Part shown: positions 18,599 through 29,898 of the stretch, piece by piece
Numbering within the stretch: the first letter of the stretch is position 1
Layout: each line of letters begins with the position of its first letter
From: Neisseriales bacterium
GTDB taxonomy: Bacteria > Pseudomonadota > Gammaproteobacteria > Burkholderiales > UBA11063
Direction of reading: 5' to 3'
NCBI GenBank assembly: GCA_008017145.1
Contig: SSGY01000223.1
Coordinates: 1-38,831 of the forward strand
DNA: 38,831 bases
Made by a program: the position numbers and the translations under genes
The notes under the pieces: generated by a model
Database searches by the model: none
What the model was told of the DNA's origin: nothing
What the model saw: only the letters and a program-made list of their open reading frames with translations

Positions 18599-19135
18599 AT
18601 GGCAGAATTGAGTGTAATTGCGCATCCATATGCACAGGCATTATTTAGCTTGGCAAAGCAAACCAAGCAGGAAGATGTTTGGCTTAGCAGATTATCTAAT
18701 TTGCAACAAGTTGTTGTTAATCCTGAATTCTCTGAGTTATTAAACAATCCAGAAATTGAGGGTTCACAGGTTATTTCTGTAATTAATACGTTGCTAAAGG
18801 ATAATGCTTCAATAGAAGTTACAAATCTTTTGAGTGTATTAATTGAGAATAACCGAGTTTCAGCTTTACCTGAAATTTATCAAGTTTTTCGTGATCTAGT
18901 TCTTGAAGATCAAAAACGTGGTGATGCAATTATTGAGTCAGCTTATGCGATGAGTCAGACAGAAAAACAAGACTTTGAAGAATTACTATCTAAAAAATTT
19001 GGTAAAAAAATTACTGCAAAAGTGGTGATTAATCCCGAATTATTAGCTGGAATCAAAGTTACTATCAATGATAAAGTTATTGATGGATCCGTTAAGGGTA
19101 GACTAAGTGATTTATCTACTCAACTTACTAAATAA
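18599..19135 (+). CDS. atpH: ATP synthase F1 subunit delta
   Basis: The 178-residue subunit that ties the alpha3-beta3 head to the peripheral b stalk. The N-terminal helical domain begins with SVIAHPYAQALFSLAKQ, the family signature, and the C-terminus has GIKVTINDKVIDGSVKGRLSDLS, typical of delta. Length is normal. It is cotranscribed in the atp operon, with a 15-base gap to atpA. Confidence 0.96.
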   Translation: MAELSVIAHPYAQALFSLAKQTKQEDVWLSRLSNLQQVVVNPEFSELLNNPEIEGSQVISVINTLLKDNASIEVTNLLSVLIENNRVSALPEIYQVFRDLVLEDQKRGDAIIESAYAMSQTEKQDFEELLSKKFGKKITAKVVINPELLAGIKVTINDKVIDGSVKGRLSDLSTQLTK

Positions 19136-19150
19136 AAATAGGAGCGATTC

Positions 19151-20692
19151 ATGCAATTAAATCCTTCTGAAATTAGTGATATTATTAAATCAAAGATCGA
19201 CGGCACTCAAAATAGTAGTGACTACCGCAGTAAAGGTACAGTAGTATCAGTTACTGATGGTATTGTTCGTATCTATGGTTTATCAGAAGTTATGCAAGGG
19301 GAAATGATTTTATTCCCAGGGAATGTTTATGGTATGGCAATGAACTTGGAGCGCGACTCTGTCGGTGCTGTAGTTCTTGGTGATTATGAGCATATCAAAG
19401 AAGGCGACGAAGTATCATGTACTGGTCGTATTTTAGAGGTTCCAGTAGGTCCTGAATTGGTTGGGCGTGTAGTTGATGCTCTTGGTCGTCCAATTGATGG
19501 CAAAGGTCCAATTAATTCAAAATTAACATCGCCAGTTGAAAAAGTGGCACCAGGTGTAATTGCGCGTCAATCAGTTAGTCAACCATTACAAAGTGGTTTG
19601 AAAGCAATTGATTCAATGGTTCCAGTTGGACGTGGTCAACGTGAGTTAATTATTGGAGATCGCCAAACTGGTAAAACAGCTGTTGCTCTTGATACAATTA
19701 TTAACCAAAAAGGTACAGGTGTAACTTGTATTTATGTTGCTATTGGTCAAAAAAATTCATCAATTGCTAATGTGGTTAGTAAACTTGAAGAGCATGGTGC
19801 ATTGGCTCATACAATTATAGTTGCTGCATCTGCTTCAGAATCTGCTGCATTACAATATCTTGCACCTTATTCTGGTTGTTCAATGGGTGAATATTTCCGT
19901 GATATCGGTGAAGATGCTTTGATTGTTTATGATGATTTATCTAAGCAAGCAGTTGCGTATCGTCAAATTTCACTACTATTACGTCGTCCACCAGGACGTG
20001 AAGCATACCCTGGAGATGTATTTTATTTACATTCTCGCTTGTTGGAGCGTGCTGCACGAGTTAATGCTCATTATGTTGAAGAAGTTACTAATGGTGCGGT
20101 AAAAGGTAAAACTGGTTCTTTGACTGCATTACCAATTATTGAAACACAAGCTGGTGACGTATCTGCATTTGTACCAACTAACGTAATTTCGATTACTGAT
20201 GGTCAAATTTTCTTGGAAACTGATTTATTTAATTCTGGTATTCGTCCAGCAATGAATCCTGGTATTTCTGTATCACGGGTTGGTGGTGCTGCACAGACTA
20301 AAGTTATTAAAAAACAAGGTGGTAGTATTCGTTTGGCGTTAGCCCAATATCGTGAATTGGCAGCATTTGCTCAGTTTGCTTCTGATTTGGATGATGCAAC
20401 TCGTAAACAATTACGCCATGGTCAAGTAGTTACAGAATTAATGAAACAAAAGCAATATTCTCCGCTAAAAGTTTCTGAAATGGCTCTAACGTTGTATGCA
20501 ATTAATAATGGATTCTATGAAACAATTCCAGTTAATAAAGCATTGGCTTTTGAATCTGGCTTTATGGCATATGCTGAATCTAATTGTGCTGAAATGTTAG
20601 CTAAGATTGAAGCTAGTGGTGATTTGTCTAAAGATGATGAACAGATTCTAGTTAAAGCGTTAAATGAGTTTAAAACAATTTTTGCGGTTTAA
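19151..20692 (+). CDS. atpA: ATP synthase F1 subunit alpha
   Basis: The 513-residue non-catalytic nucleotide-binding subunit of F1. The Walker A motif GDRQTGKT is at 169-176, and the alpha signature [17 protein letters not shown] lies in the second half. An AGGAGCG ribosome site precedes the ATG. Codon use here is G-rich relative to C, as throughout the atp operon, consistent with a leading-strand position. Confidence 0.98.
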   Translation: MQLNPSEISDIIKSKIDGTQNSSDYRSKGTVVSVTDGIVRIYGLSEVMQGEMILFPGNVYGMAMNLERDSVGAVVLGDYEHIKEGDEVSCTGRILEVPVGPELVGRVVDALGRPIDGKGPINSKLTSPVEKVAPGVIARQSVSQPLQSGLKAIDSMVPVGRGQRELIIGDRQTGKTAVALDTIINQKGTGVTCIYVAIGQKNSSIANVVSKLEEHGALAHTIIVAASASESAALQYLAPYSGCSMGEYFRDIGEDALIVYDDLSKQAVAYRQISLLLRRPPGREAYPGDVFYLHSRLLERAARVNAHYVEEVTNGAVKGKTGSLTALPIIETQAGDVSAFVPTNVISITDGQIFLETDLFNSGIRPAMNPGISVSRVGGAAQTKVIKKQGGSIRLALAQYRELAAFAQFASDLDDATRKQLRHGQVVTELMKQKQYSPLKVSEMALTLYAINNGFYETIPVNKALAFESGFMAYAESNCAEMLAKIEASGDLSKDDEQILVKALNEFKTIFAV

Positions 20693-20719
20693 TTAGCTGT
20701 TATTTCATAAGGATATAAA

Positions 20720-22998
<2,279 letters not shown>

Positions 22999-23008
22999 TG
23001 GGGATGTT

Positions 23009-23443
23009 ATGACTACCATGCAGGTTGATTTGGTTAGTTCGGAAGAGCAAATTTTTTCCGGTGAAGCTGAGTTTCTTATAGCTCCAGGTTCTGAGGGTGA
23101 AATTGGTATCTATCCGCGCCATATTCCATTAATTAGTAAATTAAACCCTGGTGTTGTCCGTGTCAAATTACCACAAAAAGAAATGCATTTAGTTTATGTT
23201 ATTTCTGGTGGTTATCTGGAGATCCAAGGTAATAAAGTTACAGTGTTGGCTGATGTTGTTGAACGTACTGATGATTTAGATGAAGCTAAATTATTAGAAG
23301 AAAAACGTATTGCAGAAGAACGACTTAAGCGTTCTGATGTTAGTATGGACGTTGATGATGTTAAAGCTTATGCTGCATTAGAATTAATAATTGCACAGTT
23401 GAAAGCTGTTGATTATTTAAATAAACAATCACGAAGAAGTTAA
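23009..23443 (+). CDS. atpC: ATP synthase F1 subunit epsilon
   Basis: A 144-residue rotor subunit and intrinsic inhibitor of ATP hydrolysis. The N-terminal beta-sandwich carries GSEGEIGIYPRHIPLISKLNPG, the family signature, and the C-terminal part is a helical hairpin rich in Glu, Lys and Arg. It is the last gene of the atp operon. A ribosome site GTGGGGAT lies before the ATG. Confidence 0.97.
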   Translation: MTTMQVDLVSSEEQIFSGEAEFLIAPGSEGEIGIYPRHIPLISKLNPGVVRVKLPQKEMHLVYVISGGYLEIQGNKVTVLADVVERTDDLDEAKLLEEKRIAEERLKRSDVSMDVDDVKAYAALELIIAQLKAVDYLNKQSRRS

Positions 23444-23454
23444 TATTTTATTGG

Positions 23455-23485
23455 ATAAATTAATTTCATTAATGGATTAATTTAT
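23455..23485 (+). terminator. Possible weak terminator after the atp operon
   Basis: Arms ATAAATTAAT (23455-23464) and ATTAATTTAT (23476-23485) are exact complements around an 11-base loop and are followed by TCTTT. The stem has no G-C pairs, so it would be weak. Confidence 0.3.
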
Positions 23486-23503
23486 TCTTTGTAGCGTTTT
23501 GTA

Positions 23504-23512
23504 TGATAAAAT
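23504..23512 (+). promoter_or_regulatory. Putative extended -10 promoter of the repeat lipoprotein gene
   Basis: TGATAAAAT, identical to the element before fpr, lies about 63 bases upstream of the ATG at 23575. A GAAAGGT ribosome site follows at about 23560. Confidence 0.45.
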
Positions 23513-23574
23513 ACGCCTCATGGTGATTGTTTTAAAACAATAAAATAAATATAATTCTGAAAGGTAAATTAAAT

Positions 23575-23799
23575 ATGAAAAAATTGTTAGCTGTATTAGT
23601 TGCTGGTCTTGCTTTAGTTGCTTGTTCTCACAATCAAGAATCTTCTGCTCCTGCTGCGTCTGCTACTGAAGCATCAGCTCCTGCTGCTACTGAAGCGTCA
23701 GCTCCTGCTGCTACTGAAGCATCAGCTCCTGCTGCTACTGAAGCGTCAGCTCCTGCTGCTGCAGAAGCGTCAGCTCCGGAAGCGTCAGCTGCTAAGTAA
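23575..23799 (+). CDS. Ala/Pro/Glu/Ser/Thr repeat lipoprotein (H.8-like)
   Basis: A 74-residue lipoprotein. The signal peptide ends LVAC with Cys17 lipidated. The mature part is almost only an octapeptide repeat (TEASAPAA) in four full copies, with degenerate ends and a final lysine. It has no globular domain. It resembles, in kind, the Ala-Glu-Pro repeat domain of neisserial H.8/Lip antigen, a surface-exposed outer-membrane lipoprotein; sequence identity cannot be claimed. It has its own promoter-like element and a strong terminator, so it is a single-gene unit. The short, simple form suggests high expression and a structural or surface role. Confidence 0.85.
   Translation: MKKLLAVLVAGLALVACSHNQESSAPAASATEASAPAATEASAPAATEASAPAATEASAPAAAEASAPEASAAK
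23665..23760 (+). repeat. 24-bp in-frame tandem repeat, four copies
   Basis: Units start at 23665, 23689, 23713 and 23737. They differ only at one third-codon position, alternating GCA and GCG, so the higher-order period is 48 bp. Copy-number change would add or remove eight residues without shifting the frame. Confidence 0.9.
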
Positions 23800-23813
23800 T
23801 TCAATAGTTACTG

Positions 23814-23845
23814 AAATTAGCCAAGCTTTTGCTTGGCTAATTTTT
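23814..23845 (+). terminator. Rho-independent terminator of the repeat lipoprotein gene
   Basis: Thirteen-base arms (23814-23826 and 23831-23843, core TTAGCCAAGC/GCTTGGCTAA) around a TTTT loop, followed by a T-run to 23845. It ends only 10 bases before the pilM ATG. Confidence 0.85.
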
Positions 23846-23855
23846 GTTGTAAATT

Positions 23856-24938
23856 ATGAAAAAAATACATCAGTATATTAGTAAAATAAAAAGTATTATC
23901 GTTGGCTATAAGACTCCAGCTTGTGTTGGATTGGATATTGCGTCTACTGCAATAAAAATGGTTGAGTTGGTTCCAAATACGCTGAAGATAGCTAAATATA
24001 CAATTGCTCCATTAACAAAAAATATGGTTAATGAGGGTGTGATTAATGATATTGGAAAAGTATCTGATATTATCCGTGATCAATGGATTAAATTAAATCC
24101 AAGTCATCGTGACGTAGCTATCTCAATACCATATAATGCAATAATTATTAAAGAAGTAAAAGCGCCGCTTTTTAAAAATAAATATGAGTTAGACCAATTT
24201 ATTTTAGATCAGTTAATTAAAGAGCTTGATACTGATGATATTGATTTTGATTATTCAATAATCAATAAAGAAGCAAATGAACAGTTATTATCAGTTGTGG
24301 TAGCTAAAAAAGAAAAAATTGAGGAATATCAGGCTATTATTCAAATGACTGGCATTCAGGTTGCAGCAATTGATGTTGAACCATTTGCAATACAACATTT
24401 ATTAAAGTTGCTTTTAAGTAGAAATAAGATTGATGGTAAAGTGATTTTATTGGATTTAGGTGCAACAAAAATTAGAGTTTTTGTTTTTGACAATTGCGAA
24501 TCAATTATCTTTAATGAGATTGCTGTTAATTATCATCATATGTTTGAAGAGATATTTCTAAAATTAGATCAAAAAGTAAGATTGCAAGATGTTGCGGATA
24601 TTTATAGTCAGACTTTAAAGTTATTAAATGAAAAACAAATTATGGATGAACAACTTGTTGAGCTAATGTTATCTGATATAAGTAAGATATTACAATTGGT
24701 TCGATCTAACTTACTAGTCGAAAGAAAGATTTCTTTATCTGCGAATGTACCAATTATATTAATGGGTGGAAATACAGTTATCCCGGGACTGATTGATAAG
24801 ATTATAAATTATACTAAAACAGATGTTAAATCAATTGCTAGCCTATTTCAAGGTGGAAATTCTTATATTCCTGAAGTAGATTTGCTACGCATAATAACAG
24901 CAGTTTCTCTCGCTACTTGGGGACAAAAAATTGAATAG
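23856..24938 (+). CDS. pilM: Type IV pilus inner-membrane platform protein PilM
   Basis: A 360-residue actin-like cytoplasmic ATP-binding protein that binds the N-terminal tail of PilN and links the pilus motor to the PilNO complex. VGLDIASTAIKMVEL near residues 25-39 is the PilM/FtsA phosphate-1 region, KVILLDLGATKIRVFVF the phosphate-2 region, and IILMGGNTVIPGL the adenosine motif. No clear Shine-Dalgarno precedes the ATG, which lies just after the terminator of the lipoprotein gene. Its stop overlaps the pilN start by 8 bases. Confidence 0.94.
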   Translation: MKKIHQYISKIKSIIVGYKTPACVGLDIASTAIKMVELVPNTLKIAKYTIAPLTKNMVNEGVINDIGKVSDIIRDQWIKLNPSHRDVAISIPYNAIIIKEVKAPLFKNKYELDQFILDQLIKELDTDDIDFDYSIINKEANEQLLSVVVAKKEKIEEYQAIIQMTGIQVAAIDVEPFAIQHLLKLLLSRNKIDGKVILLDLGATKIRVFVFDNCESIIFNEIAVNYHHMFEEIFLKLDQKVRLQDVADIYSQTLKLLNEKQIMDEQLVELMLSDISKILQLVRSNLLVERKISLSANVPIILMGGNTVIPGLIDKIINYTKTDVKSIASLFQGGNSYIPEVDLLRIITAVSLATWGQKIE

Positions 24939-25494
24939 AATTAATCTTTATAATTATCGAATTAAAGAAGTTAATTTTGGTAAATTAAGGGTTTATTTTT
25001 TTCTTGGTGTTGGAATTGTGCTTTCCTTATTTTTTAATTTTATTATTTATAGTTATTATGAAATTCATATTATACATCAAGATACCAGAAATGCATTTCT
25101 AACTACAAATATCAATATGATAGATAATAAGTTAAAACCAATTAGAGAGTTTGATAAAAAAGTAGAGTTAATTAGAAAGCAAGTGCGCTTACTGCAAGTT
25201 GTTGAAGATAAGCGTGATGATACTGTGACTTTTTTCCAGCAGCTGGGAGAGGTAACTCCAGAGCAAGTTTATTATAAACAGATTACTTGGAATGGTATGA
25301 TGTGTCAATTAACAGGGACTGCTGCGAGTCCCCTTTATCTTGCGAGCCTTTTGGATAAGTTACGAGATAAAAAAGGAATATTCGATAGTCCTGAATTAGT
25401 TTCTAATAATTTAGGAGCAGACGGTAGTTATGATTTTATGATAACAGTTCAAATTAAACCTAATTTGGTAGCGGTTCCCGATGGCAAGTCTTAA
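24931..25494 (+). CDS. pilN: Type IV pilus alignment protein PilN
   Basis: A 187-residue bitopic inner-membrane protein. The TTG start at 24931 gives MNRINLYNYR, which fits the conserved PilN cytoplasmic INLxPxR tail that inserts in PilM; here the usual LLP is LYN. One transmembrane helix lies at about 20-42, then a periplasmic coiled coil and a ferredoxin-like fold that pairs with PilO. The start overlaps pilM by 8 bases and the end overlaps pilO by 14. Confidence 0.92.
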   Translation: MNRINLYNYRIKEVNFGKLRVYFFLGVGIVLSLFFNFIIYSYYEIHIIHQDTRNAFLTTNINMIDNKLKPIREFDKKVELIRKQVRLLQVVEDKRDDTVTFFQQLGEVTPEQVYYKQITWNGMMCQLTGTAASPLYLASLLDKLRDKKGIFDSPELVSNNLGADGSYDFMITVQIKPNLVAVPDGKS

Positions 25495-26077
25495 TTTAGG
25501 TAAGCTGAAGCTAAAGCCCATTTATATGTGGCGATTAACAACACTAATTTTATTTACTCTGATATTAATGTTGGTATTGTCTTTTCTAATTTATAAGAAC
25601 TTTACTTATGAAAATAAAGATAAATTATTTCAACTACAGCAAGATGAACAAACGTTAAAAGACGATCTTACCCGTAAAGTTTCATTGTTAAATAGTATTG
25701 ATTTATATAGGGAAAAGGAGTCAGCTTTAAATGATCTTTATGCCAAAGTTGGGCTACAGTTTCCAACATCAGAAGAGCTTCCGAATGTTTTGATTCAGAT
25801 TAATCAGGTCTCTGAAGACTCTGATTTTAAAATAAAGAATTTTACTCCTAAATCTCCTGTTGCAGTAAAAGAAGATTCGTCGGCAGCAAAAGGTGATAAA
25901 ATTAACTCAAGAGTGTATTCGCTTAGTGCCAGTGGTACTTTTGATGATGCAATTAAATTTTTCTATCAAATTGCTAAAATACCTCGAGTAATGGAGTTAT
26001 CTAATTTTCAAATGTCTCGGGTTGATAATGCTCAAATTAGTATTAGTTGTGACGTAACTATTTTTTATAGTGACTAA
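25481..26077 (+). CDS. pilO: Type IV pilus alignment protein PilO
   Basis: A 198-residue inner-membrane partner of PilN. A transmembrane helix spans about 17-40, followed by a coiled coil (about 44-80) and a C-terminal ferredoxin-like domain (LSASGTFDDAIKFFYQIAKIPRVMEL is the recognisable PilO segment). Start and stop overlap both neighbours, indicating coupled translation. Confidence 0.92.
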   Translation: MASLNLGKLKLKPIYMWRLTTLILFTLILMLVLSFLIYKNFTYENKDKLFQLQQDEQTLKDDLTRKVSLLNSIDLYREKESALNDLYAKVGLQFPTSEELPNVLIQINQVSEDSDFKIKNFTPKSPVAVKEDSSAAKGDKINSRVYSLSASGTFDDAIKFFYQIAKIPRVMELSNFQMSRVDNAQISISCDVTIFYSD

Positions 26078-26564
26078 AGTGCTCAAATTAATCGTTATAT
26101 TTATGTTAATGGTAACGCAGGTTATGGCGGATACTAGCGATCTAGAGCAGTTTGTTCAGGATTTGCGGGCAAAACCATCAACCAATGTACCACCAGCCTT
26201 ACCTGAGTTTACATTTAAGTCAGCAAATTATAAAATGATAGTGTATGACAATATTTTTAGTCAGGACCGCTTGAATCAAAGAGAGTCGGATCTTTTGCAA
26301 AGTTATAACTTAAATCAGGTGCAGATGGTAGGATATCTAAAGTATGAGGGCAAGGATTATGTTTTTATTAAAACACCTTATGAAACTTTGAAACTTAAAG
26401 TTGGCGATAAGATAAAAGATGGTGAAGTTACCTTAATTACACCTATTTCTGCTCAAATTGATGAGCCACAAATTGAAGATAAAAAAACCTTTATTAATAA
26501 AATTATGCTTAAGCTAGATCAAAATAATCAAGCGAAGAAACAACCAAAGTTAATCCAAAAATGA
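26070..26564 (+). CDS. pilP: Type IV pilus protein PilP without a lipidation cysteine
   Basis: A 164-residue periplasmic linker between the PilNO complex and the PilQ secretin. The second half (VGYLKYEGKDYVFIKTPYETLKLKVGDKI) is the PilP beta-sandwich. A GTG start at 26070 overlapping pilO by 8 bases gives a hydrophobic leader (LKLIVIFMLMVTQVMA) that ends in a signal-peptidase-I-like site before DTSDLEQF. PilP is normally an inner-membrane lipoprotein, but this protein has no cysteine at all, so it must be released or anchored by an uncleaved leader. Confidence 0.88.
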   Translation: MTKVLKLIVIFMLMVTQVMADTSDLEQFVQDLRAKPSTNVPPALPEFTFKSANYKMIVYDNIFSQDRLNQRESDLLQSYNLNQVQMVGYLKYEGKDYVFIKTPYETLKLKVGDKIKDGEVTLITPISAQIDEPQIEDKKTFINKIMLKLDQNNQAKKQPKLIQK

Positions 26565-28708
26565 AAAAATACACGCTTCTTTTTCTGTTGATAAATACTT
26601 ATGCTGGTGCACTTACTTTGCAAAGTGTTAATAATAACGTAGCAAATCAAAGCCAAACTATCTCATTTGGCTTTGATGCTGCGGGTAATGCTGTGCCAAA
26701 GCTATTTGTAGCAGGAAATGATTTAATTGTTGATTTTAAAAATATTAGTACCTCAACTAATCAAAGTACATATACCTTTGAAAGTGGTTTTGTTAGAGAA
26801 GTAGATTTAGTGACGGTCGGTAGCAGAACCAGAACAGTTATTGTTGGTGGTGCTAAATATAAATATCAGGTTAACCAAAATGGAACCTTTATTAATCTCA
26901 GCTTTACGAATAGCATTGGACAAAGTCAGATTGGTCATGAAAATGTAGGCTTGATTGGTTTGCCTAAAAAGTCAGCTGCTAATTATGCTACTCAAATTAA
27001 TGATATTAAATTTACTCGAGATGATAACGGTGGTGGTGTTGTTGAAATTCCTTATACTGGCGATAGTAAAATTGATGTAAAAGAAGAGCGGTTTGGTGAT
27101 AGTTTAAAATTGACTTTAAATGCAGTAGGTTTTAATTCAAGTATAATTAAACGTATTGATACTACTGATTTTGATACGCCGATTAAGTATATAGATACCA
27201 AATCTGGAAATAACAAATTATTTTTGACTATTGTTAATCGTAATCAGTGGGATTACGCATTATATCAATTGCAGAATAAATTAATTATCAATATTCGTAA
27301 AGTTACTCTATCAGATAGTTCGATTCCAACGCTTAGTGATAACAAAACAGATAAAGTAACCTTTAATTTTCAAAATATTGATGTTAGAGCTTTATTACAG
27401 TTATTATCTGATTTTAGCGGTTATAATATTTTAGTTAGCGATAGTGTTACTGGTTCAATGTCAATTAAATTGAATAATGTGCCTTGGGATCAGGCATTGC
27501 AAATTATCCTGACAACCAAAGGGTTGGGAATGAAACGCGATGGAAATGTTATTCGGATTGCGCCTGTTGGTGAATTAGATGCAATGAGTAAATTGCAACA
27601 GGAAGGCAGGAAAACTCAAGAAGCAACTGAACCTTTGGACACTGCGACCATTCGTTTGAAATATTCTCAGGCCGCAACTATTCAGTCAATGATTCAACAA
27701 AAGGGTTCTGGAAGTACAGGTAGTGCTTCTGCTAGTAATAGTGGAAGTGTTTCTACTGGCACTTCAACTGGCCCTGGTGGAAGTAGCACTACGCTTGCTC
27801 AGGGTAGTAATGCGAATTCATTATTATCTTCGCGAGGTAGTATTTTAGTAGATACAAGAACTAATACAATTATTGTCAATGATACACCGTCACATTTAAA
27901 AGATATTAAAGATTTAATTGATAAAATTGATATTCCGGTGAAGCAGGTCTTAATTGAGGCTCGAATAGTTGAGGCAAATAGTAACTTTGAAAAAGATCTT
28001 GGTATGCGATTATTACTCGCTGGAATTGGCGGTAGTTTGACTTATTCTAACACTTTAGAAAATGGTGTAACAATTAATCAAACTGGTATTAATGCAGTTA
28101 GCGCTAGTCCAGCAGGTTTTGTTAACCAAAACTTTGGTATCTCGGGTGGTGCATCAATGTCAACCATCTTTGCTCCTAACAGCAACACCTTAATAGGATT
28201 GGAAGTTGATGCACTAGAGTTACAAAGTCAAGGTAGAACTATTTCAAGTCCTAAAGTAATGACCGCAAATTATCAGGCAGCCAACATTCAGCAAGGGGTA
28301 CAGATTCCGTATCAGCAAGCAACCAGCGCTGGTAATACCAATGTGGCATTTGTAAATGCAACGTTGTCGTTACAAGTTACACCGCAAATTACTGATGATG
28401 GTTACGTTTTACTTAATGTTCAAGTACAGAAAGATAGTCCGAATACTAAATTACAGGTACAGGGAACGCCTTCAATTGATACCAATAGTGTTAATACTCA
28501 GGTGCGGGTAAAAGATGGTTCAACAATTTTAGTTGGTGGTATTTATGTTGATGATCAGCAAAAAGTTGAAGAGCAAATACCATTATTAGGGGATATTCCA
28601 TATTTAGGCTGGTTGTTTAAATCACAATCAACCAAAACCGCCAAAAAGGAATTATTAATTTTTATAACTCCGCGGATTATTTCGAGTAGTTTGGATAATG
28701 ACAATTAA
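26561..28708 (+). CDS. pilQ: Type IV pilus secretin PilQ
   Basis: The outer-membrane channel through which the pilus passes; 715 residues. A signal peptide (cleavage likely after Ala17) is followed by AMIN-type peptidoglycan-binding domains (about 20-240), the STN/N0 domain from residue 267 (FNFQNIDVRALLQLL), an N1 domain split by a Ser/Gly-rich insert at about 383-413, and the secretin barrel from about 455 with IPLLGDIPYLGWLFKS near the C-terminus. Its ATG overlaps the pilP stop by ATGA. It ends with an 11-base overlap with aroK. Confidence 0.96.
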   Translation: MKKYTLLFLLINTYAGALTLQSVNNNVANQSQTISFGFDAAGNAVPKLFVAGNDLIVDFKNISTSTNQSTYTFESGFVREVDLVTVGSRTRTVIVGGAKYKYQVNQNGTFINLSFTNSIGQSQIGHENVGLIGLPKKSAANYATQINDIKFTRDDNGGGVVEIPYTGDSKIDVKEERFGDSLKLTLNAVGFNSSIIKRIDTTDFDTPIKYIDTKSGNNKLFLTIVNRNQWDYALYQLQNKLIINIRKVTLSDSSIPTLSDNKTDKVTFNFQNIDVRALLQLLSDFSGYNILVSDSVTGSMSIKLNNVPWDQALQIILTTKGLGMKRDGNVIRIAPVGELDAMSKLQQEGRKTQEATEPLDTATIRLKYSQAATIQSMIQQKGSGSTGSASASNSGSVSTGTSTGPGGSSTTLAQGSNANSLLSSRGSILVDTRTNTIIVNDTPSHLKDIKDLIDKIDIPVKQVLIEARIVEANSNFEKDLGMRLLLAGIGGSLTYSNTLENGVTINQTGINAVSASPAGFVNQNFGISGGASMSTIFAPNSNTLIGLEVDALELQSQGRTISSPKVMTANYQAANIQQGVQIPYQQATSAGNTNVAFVNATLSLQVTPQITDDGYVLLNVQVQKDSPNTKLQVQGTPSIDTNSVNTQVRVKDGSTILVGGIYVDDQQKVEEQIPLLGDIPYLGWLFKSQSTKTAKKELLIFITPRIISSSLDNDN

Positions 28709-29222
28709 AAATATTATTATTGTAGGTATTACCGGGGTTGGTAAGACGACTATTGGTAAATTTTTGGCTGACCGCTTGAATAAACAATTTATTGATCTTG
28801 ATAAGTATATTGAACAGACTTGTGGCGTCGATATTCCAACTATTTTTGAGTTGGAGGGTGAAAATGGTTTTCGTGATCGAGAAACTTTTGCCTTAAATCA
28901 GGTTATGGCTGAAGCTAATGATTACGTCCTTTCTTTGGGAGGGGGCTGCGTTATCCGTCCGGAAAACCGGCAAATCATTACCCGGCAAAAGAATCTAGTA
29001 GTTCAATTGGTTGCTGATCTAGAGATTATTGTTGAGCGTTTATCTCGCTCGCCGAACAAACGTCCATTATTGGCTAATCAAAATCTTAAGCAAAAAATTG
29101 AATCACTTTTTGAAGAGCGCCGCGAGTTTTATAAAATGGTTAGTGATGTTACTATTAATACAACCTTACTTAAACCTCATCAAGTAATTGAGCAGGTTGA
29201 AAAACATTTGCATACTAATTAA
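28698..29222 (+). CDS. aroK: Shikimate kinase
   Basis: Phosphorylates shikimate in aromatic amino acid biosynthesis; 174 residues, normal length. Walker A GITGVGKTT is at 10-18, shikimate contacts are Asp35 and Arg59 (GFRDRE), GGG is at 81-83, and NKRPLL is in the lid region. pilQ-aroK is a common proteobacterial order, usually followed by aroB, which is absent here; instead a strong terminator ends the operon. Confidence 0.95.
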   Translation: MTIKNIIIVGITGVGKTTIGKFLADRLNKQFIDLDKYIEQTCGVDIPTIFELEGENGFRDRETFALNQVMAEANDYVLSLGGGCVIRPENRQIITRQKNLVVQLVADLEIIVERLSRSPNKRPLLANQNLKQKIESLFEERREFYKMVSDVTINTTLLKPHQVIEQVEKHLHTN

Positions 29223-29250
29223 AAAAAGACCTCAAGGTCTTTTTTTAATT
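29217..29250. terminator. Bidirectional terminator between aroK and scoB
   Basis: A perfect inverted repeat with 15-base arms (29217-29231 and 29236-29250, core AAAGACC/GGTCTTT) and a TCAA tetraloop. A7 and T7 runs at the stem base supply T-tracts on both strands. The arms contain both stop codons. Confidence 0.9.
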
Positions 29251-29898
29251 AGTAGTGAAAGTTTTAATCGTATCAGCTAATGTTAACGGTGCTTCAGTTT
29301 TAGCAACTACTTCTTCCACAGTTGTATTATCCGCGATTTCGAGTAATTTTAGTCCATTTGGGGTAACTTCTATTACTGCCAGTTCAGTTACAATTAAGTC
29401 ACAGCAGGCAACACCCGTTAGTGGTAGGCTACATTGTTTTAAAATTTTAGAATTACCAGCTTTATCAGTATGAGTAGTTACCACTATCACCTTACGTGAA
29501 CCAGTTACCAAGTCCATTGCACCGCCCATACCTGGAACCATCTTGCCTGGAATCATGTAATTAGCAATATTTCCGTGTTGATCTACTTCTAATGTTCCTA
29601 ACACGGTGCTGTCTACGTGTCCACCACGGATCAGGCTGAAAGAGAATATGGAGTCAAAACAAGCTCCGTGAGGTAATATTGTTACAGATGTACCACCAGC
29701 ATTGGTAAAGTTACGATTATGTGGACCAGATGCGATATGCCCCATGCCAACCATACCATTTTCTGATTGCAGAATAACTTCAACTCCTTCTGGTAAGTAA
29801 TCAGCTACCATGGTAGGTAAGCCAATTCCTAAGTTAACTAATTCGCCATCTTTTAATTCTAGCGCAACCCGTTTAGCTATAATTTGTTTTGCATCCAT
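29245..29898 (-). CDS. scoB: 3-oxoacid CoA-transferase subunit B
   Basis: A 217-residue beta subunit of succinyl-CoA:3-ketoacid (acetoacetate) CoA-transferase. The SENGMVGMG motif near residues 45-53 contains the catalytic glutamate that forms the acyl-CoA thioester intermediate; [14 protein letters not shown] and GGAMDLV are further family motifs. It begins directly after the scoA stop with no gap. The enzyme activates acetoacetate, linking ketone or polyhydroxybutyrate breakdown to acetyl-CoA. Confidence 0.93.
   Translation of the reverse strand: MDAKQIIAKRVALELKDGELVNLGIGLPTMVADYLPEGVEVILQSENGMVGMGHIASGPHNRNFTNAGGTSVTILPHGACFDSIFSFSLIRGGHVDSTVLGTLEVDQHGNIANYMIPGKMVPGMGGAMDLVTGSRKVIVVTTHTDKAGNSKILKQCSLPLTGVACCDLIVTELAVIEVTPNGLKLLEIADNTTVEEVVAKTEAPLTLADTIKTFTTN

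Noticed and set aside
23618..23881. Long Leu-rich open frame overlapping the repeat lipoprotein
   Set aside because: It is the shifted frame of the 24-bp repeat; the lipoprotein frame has the signal peptide, lipobox and ribosome site.
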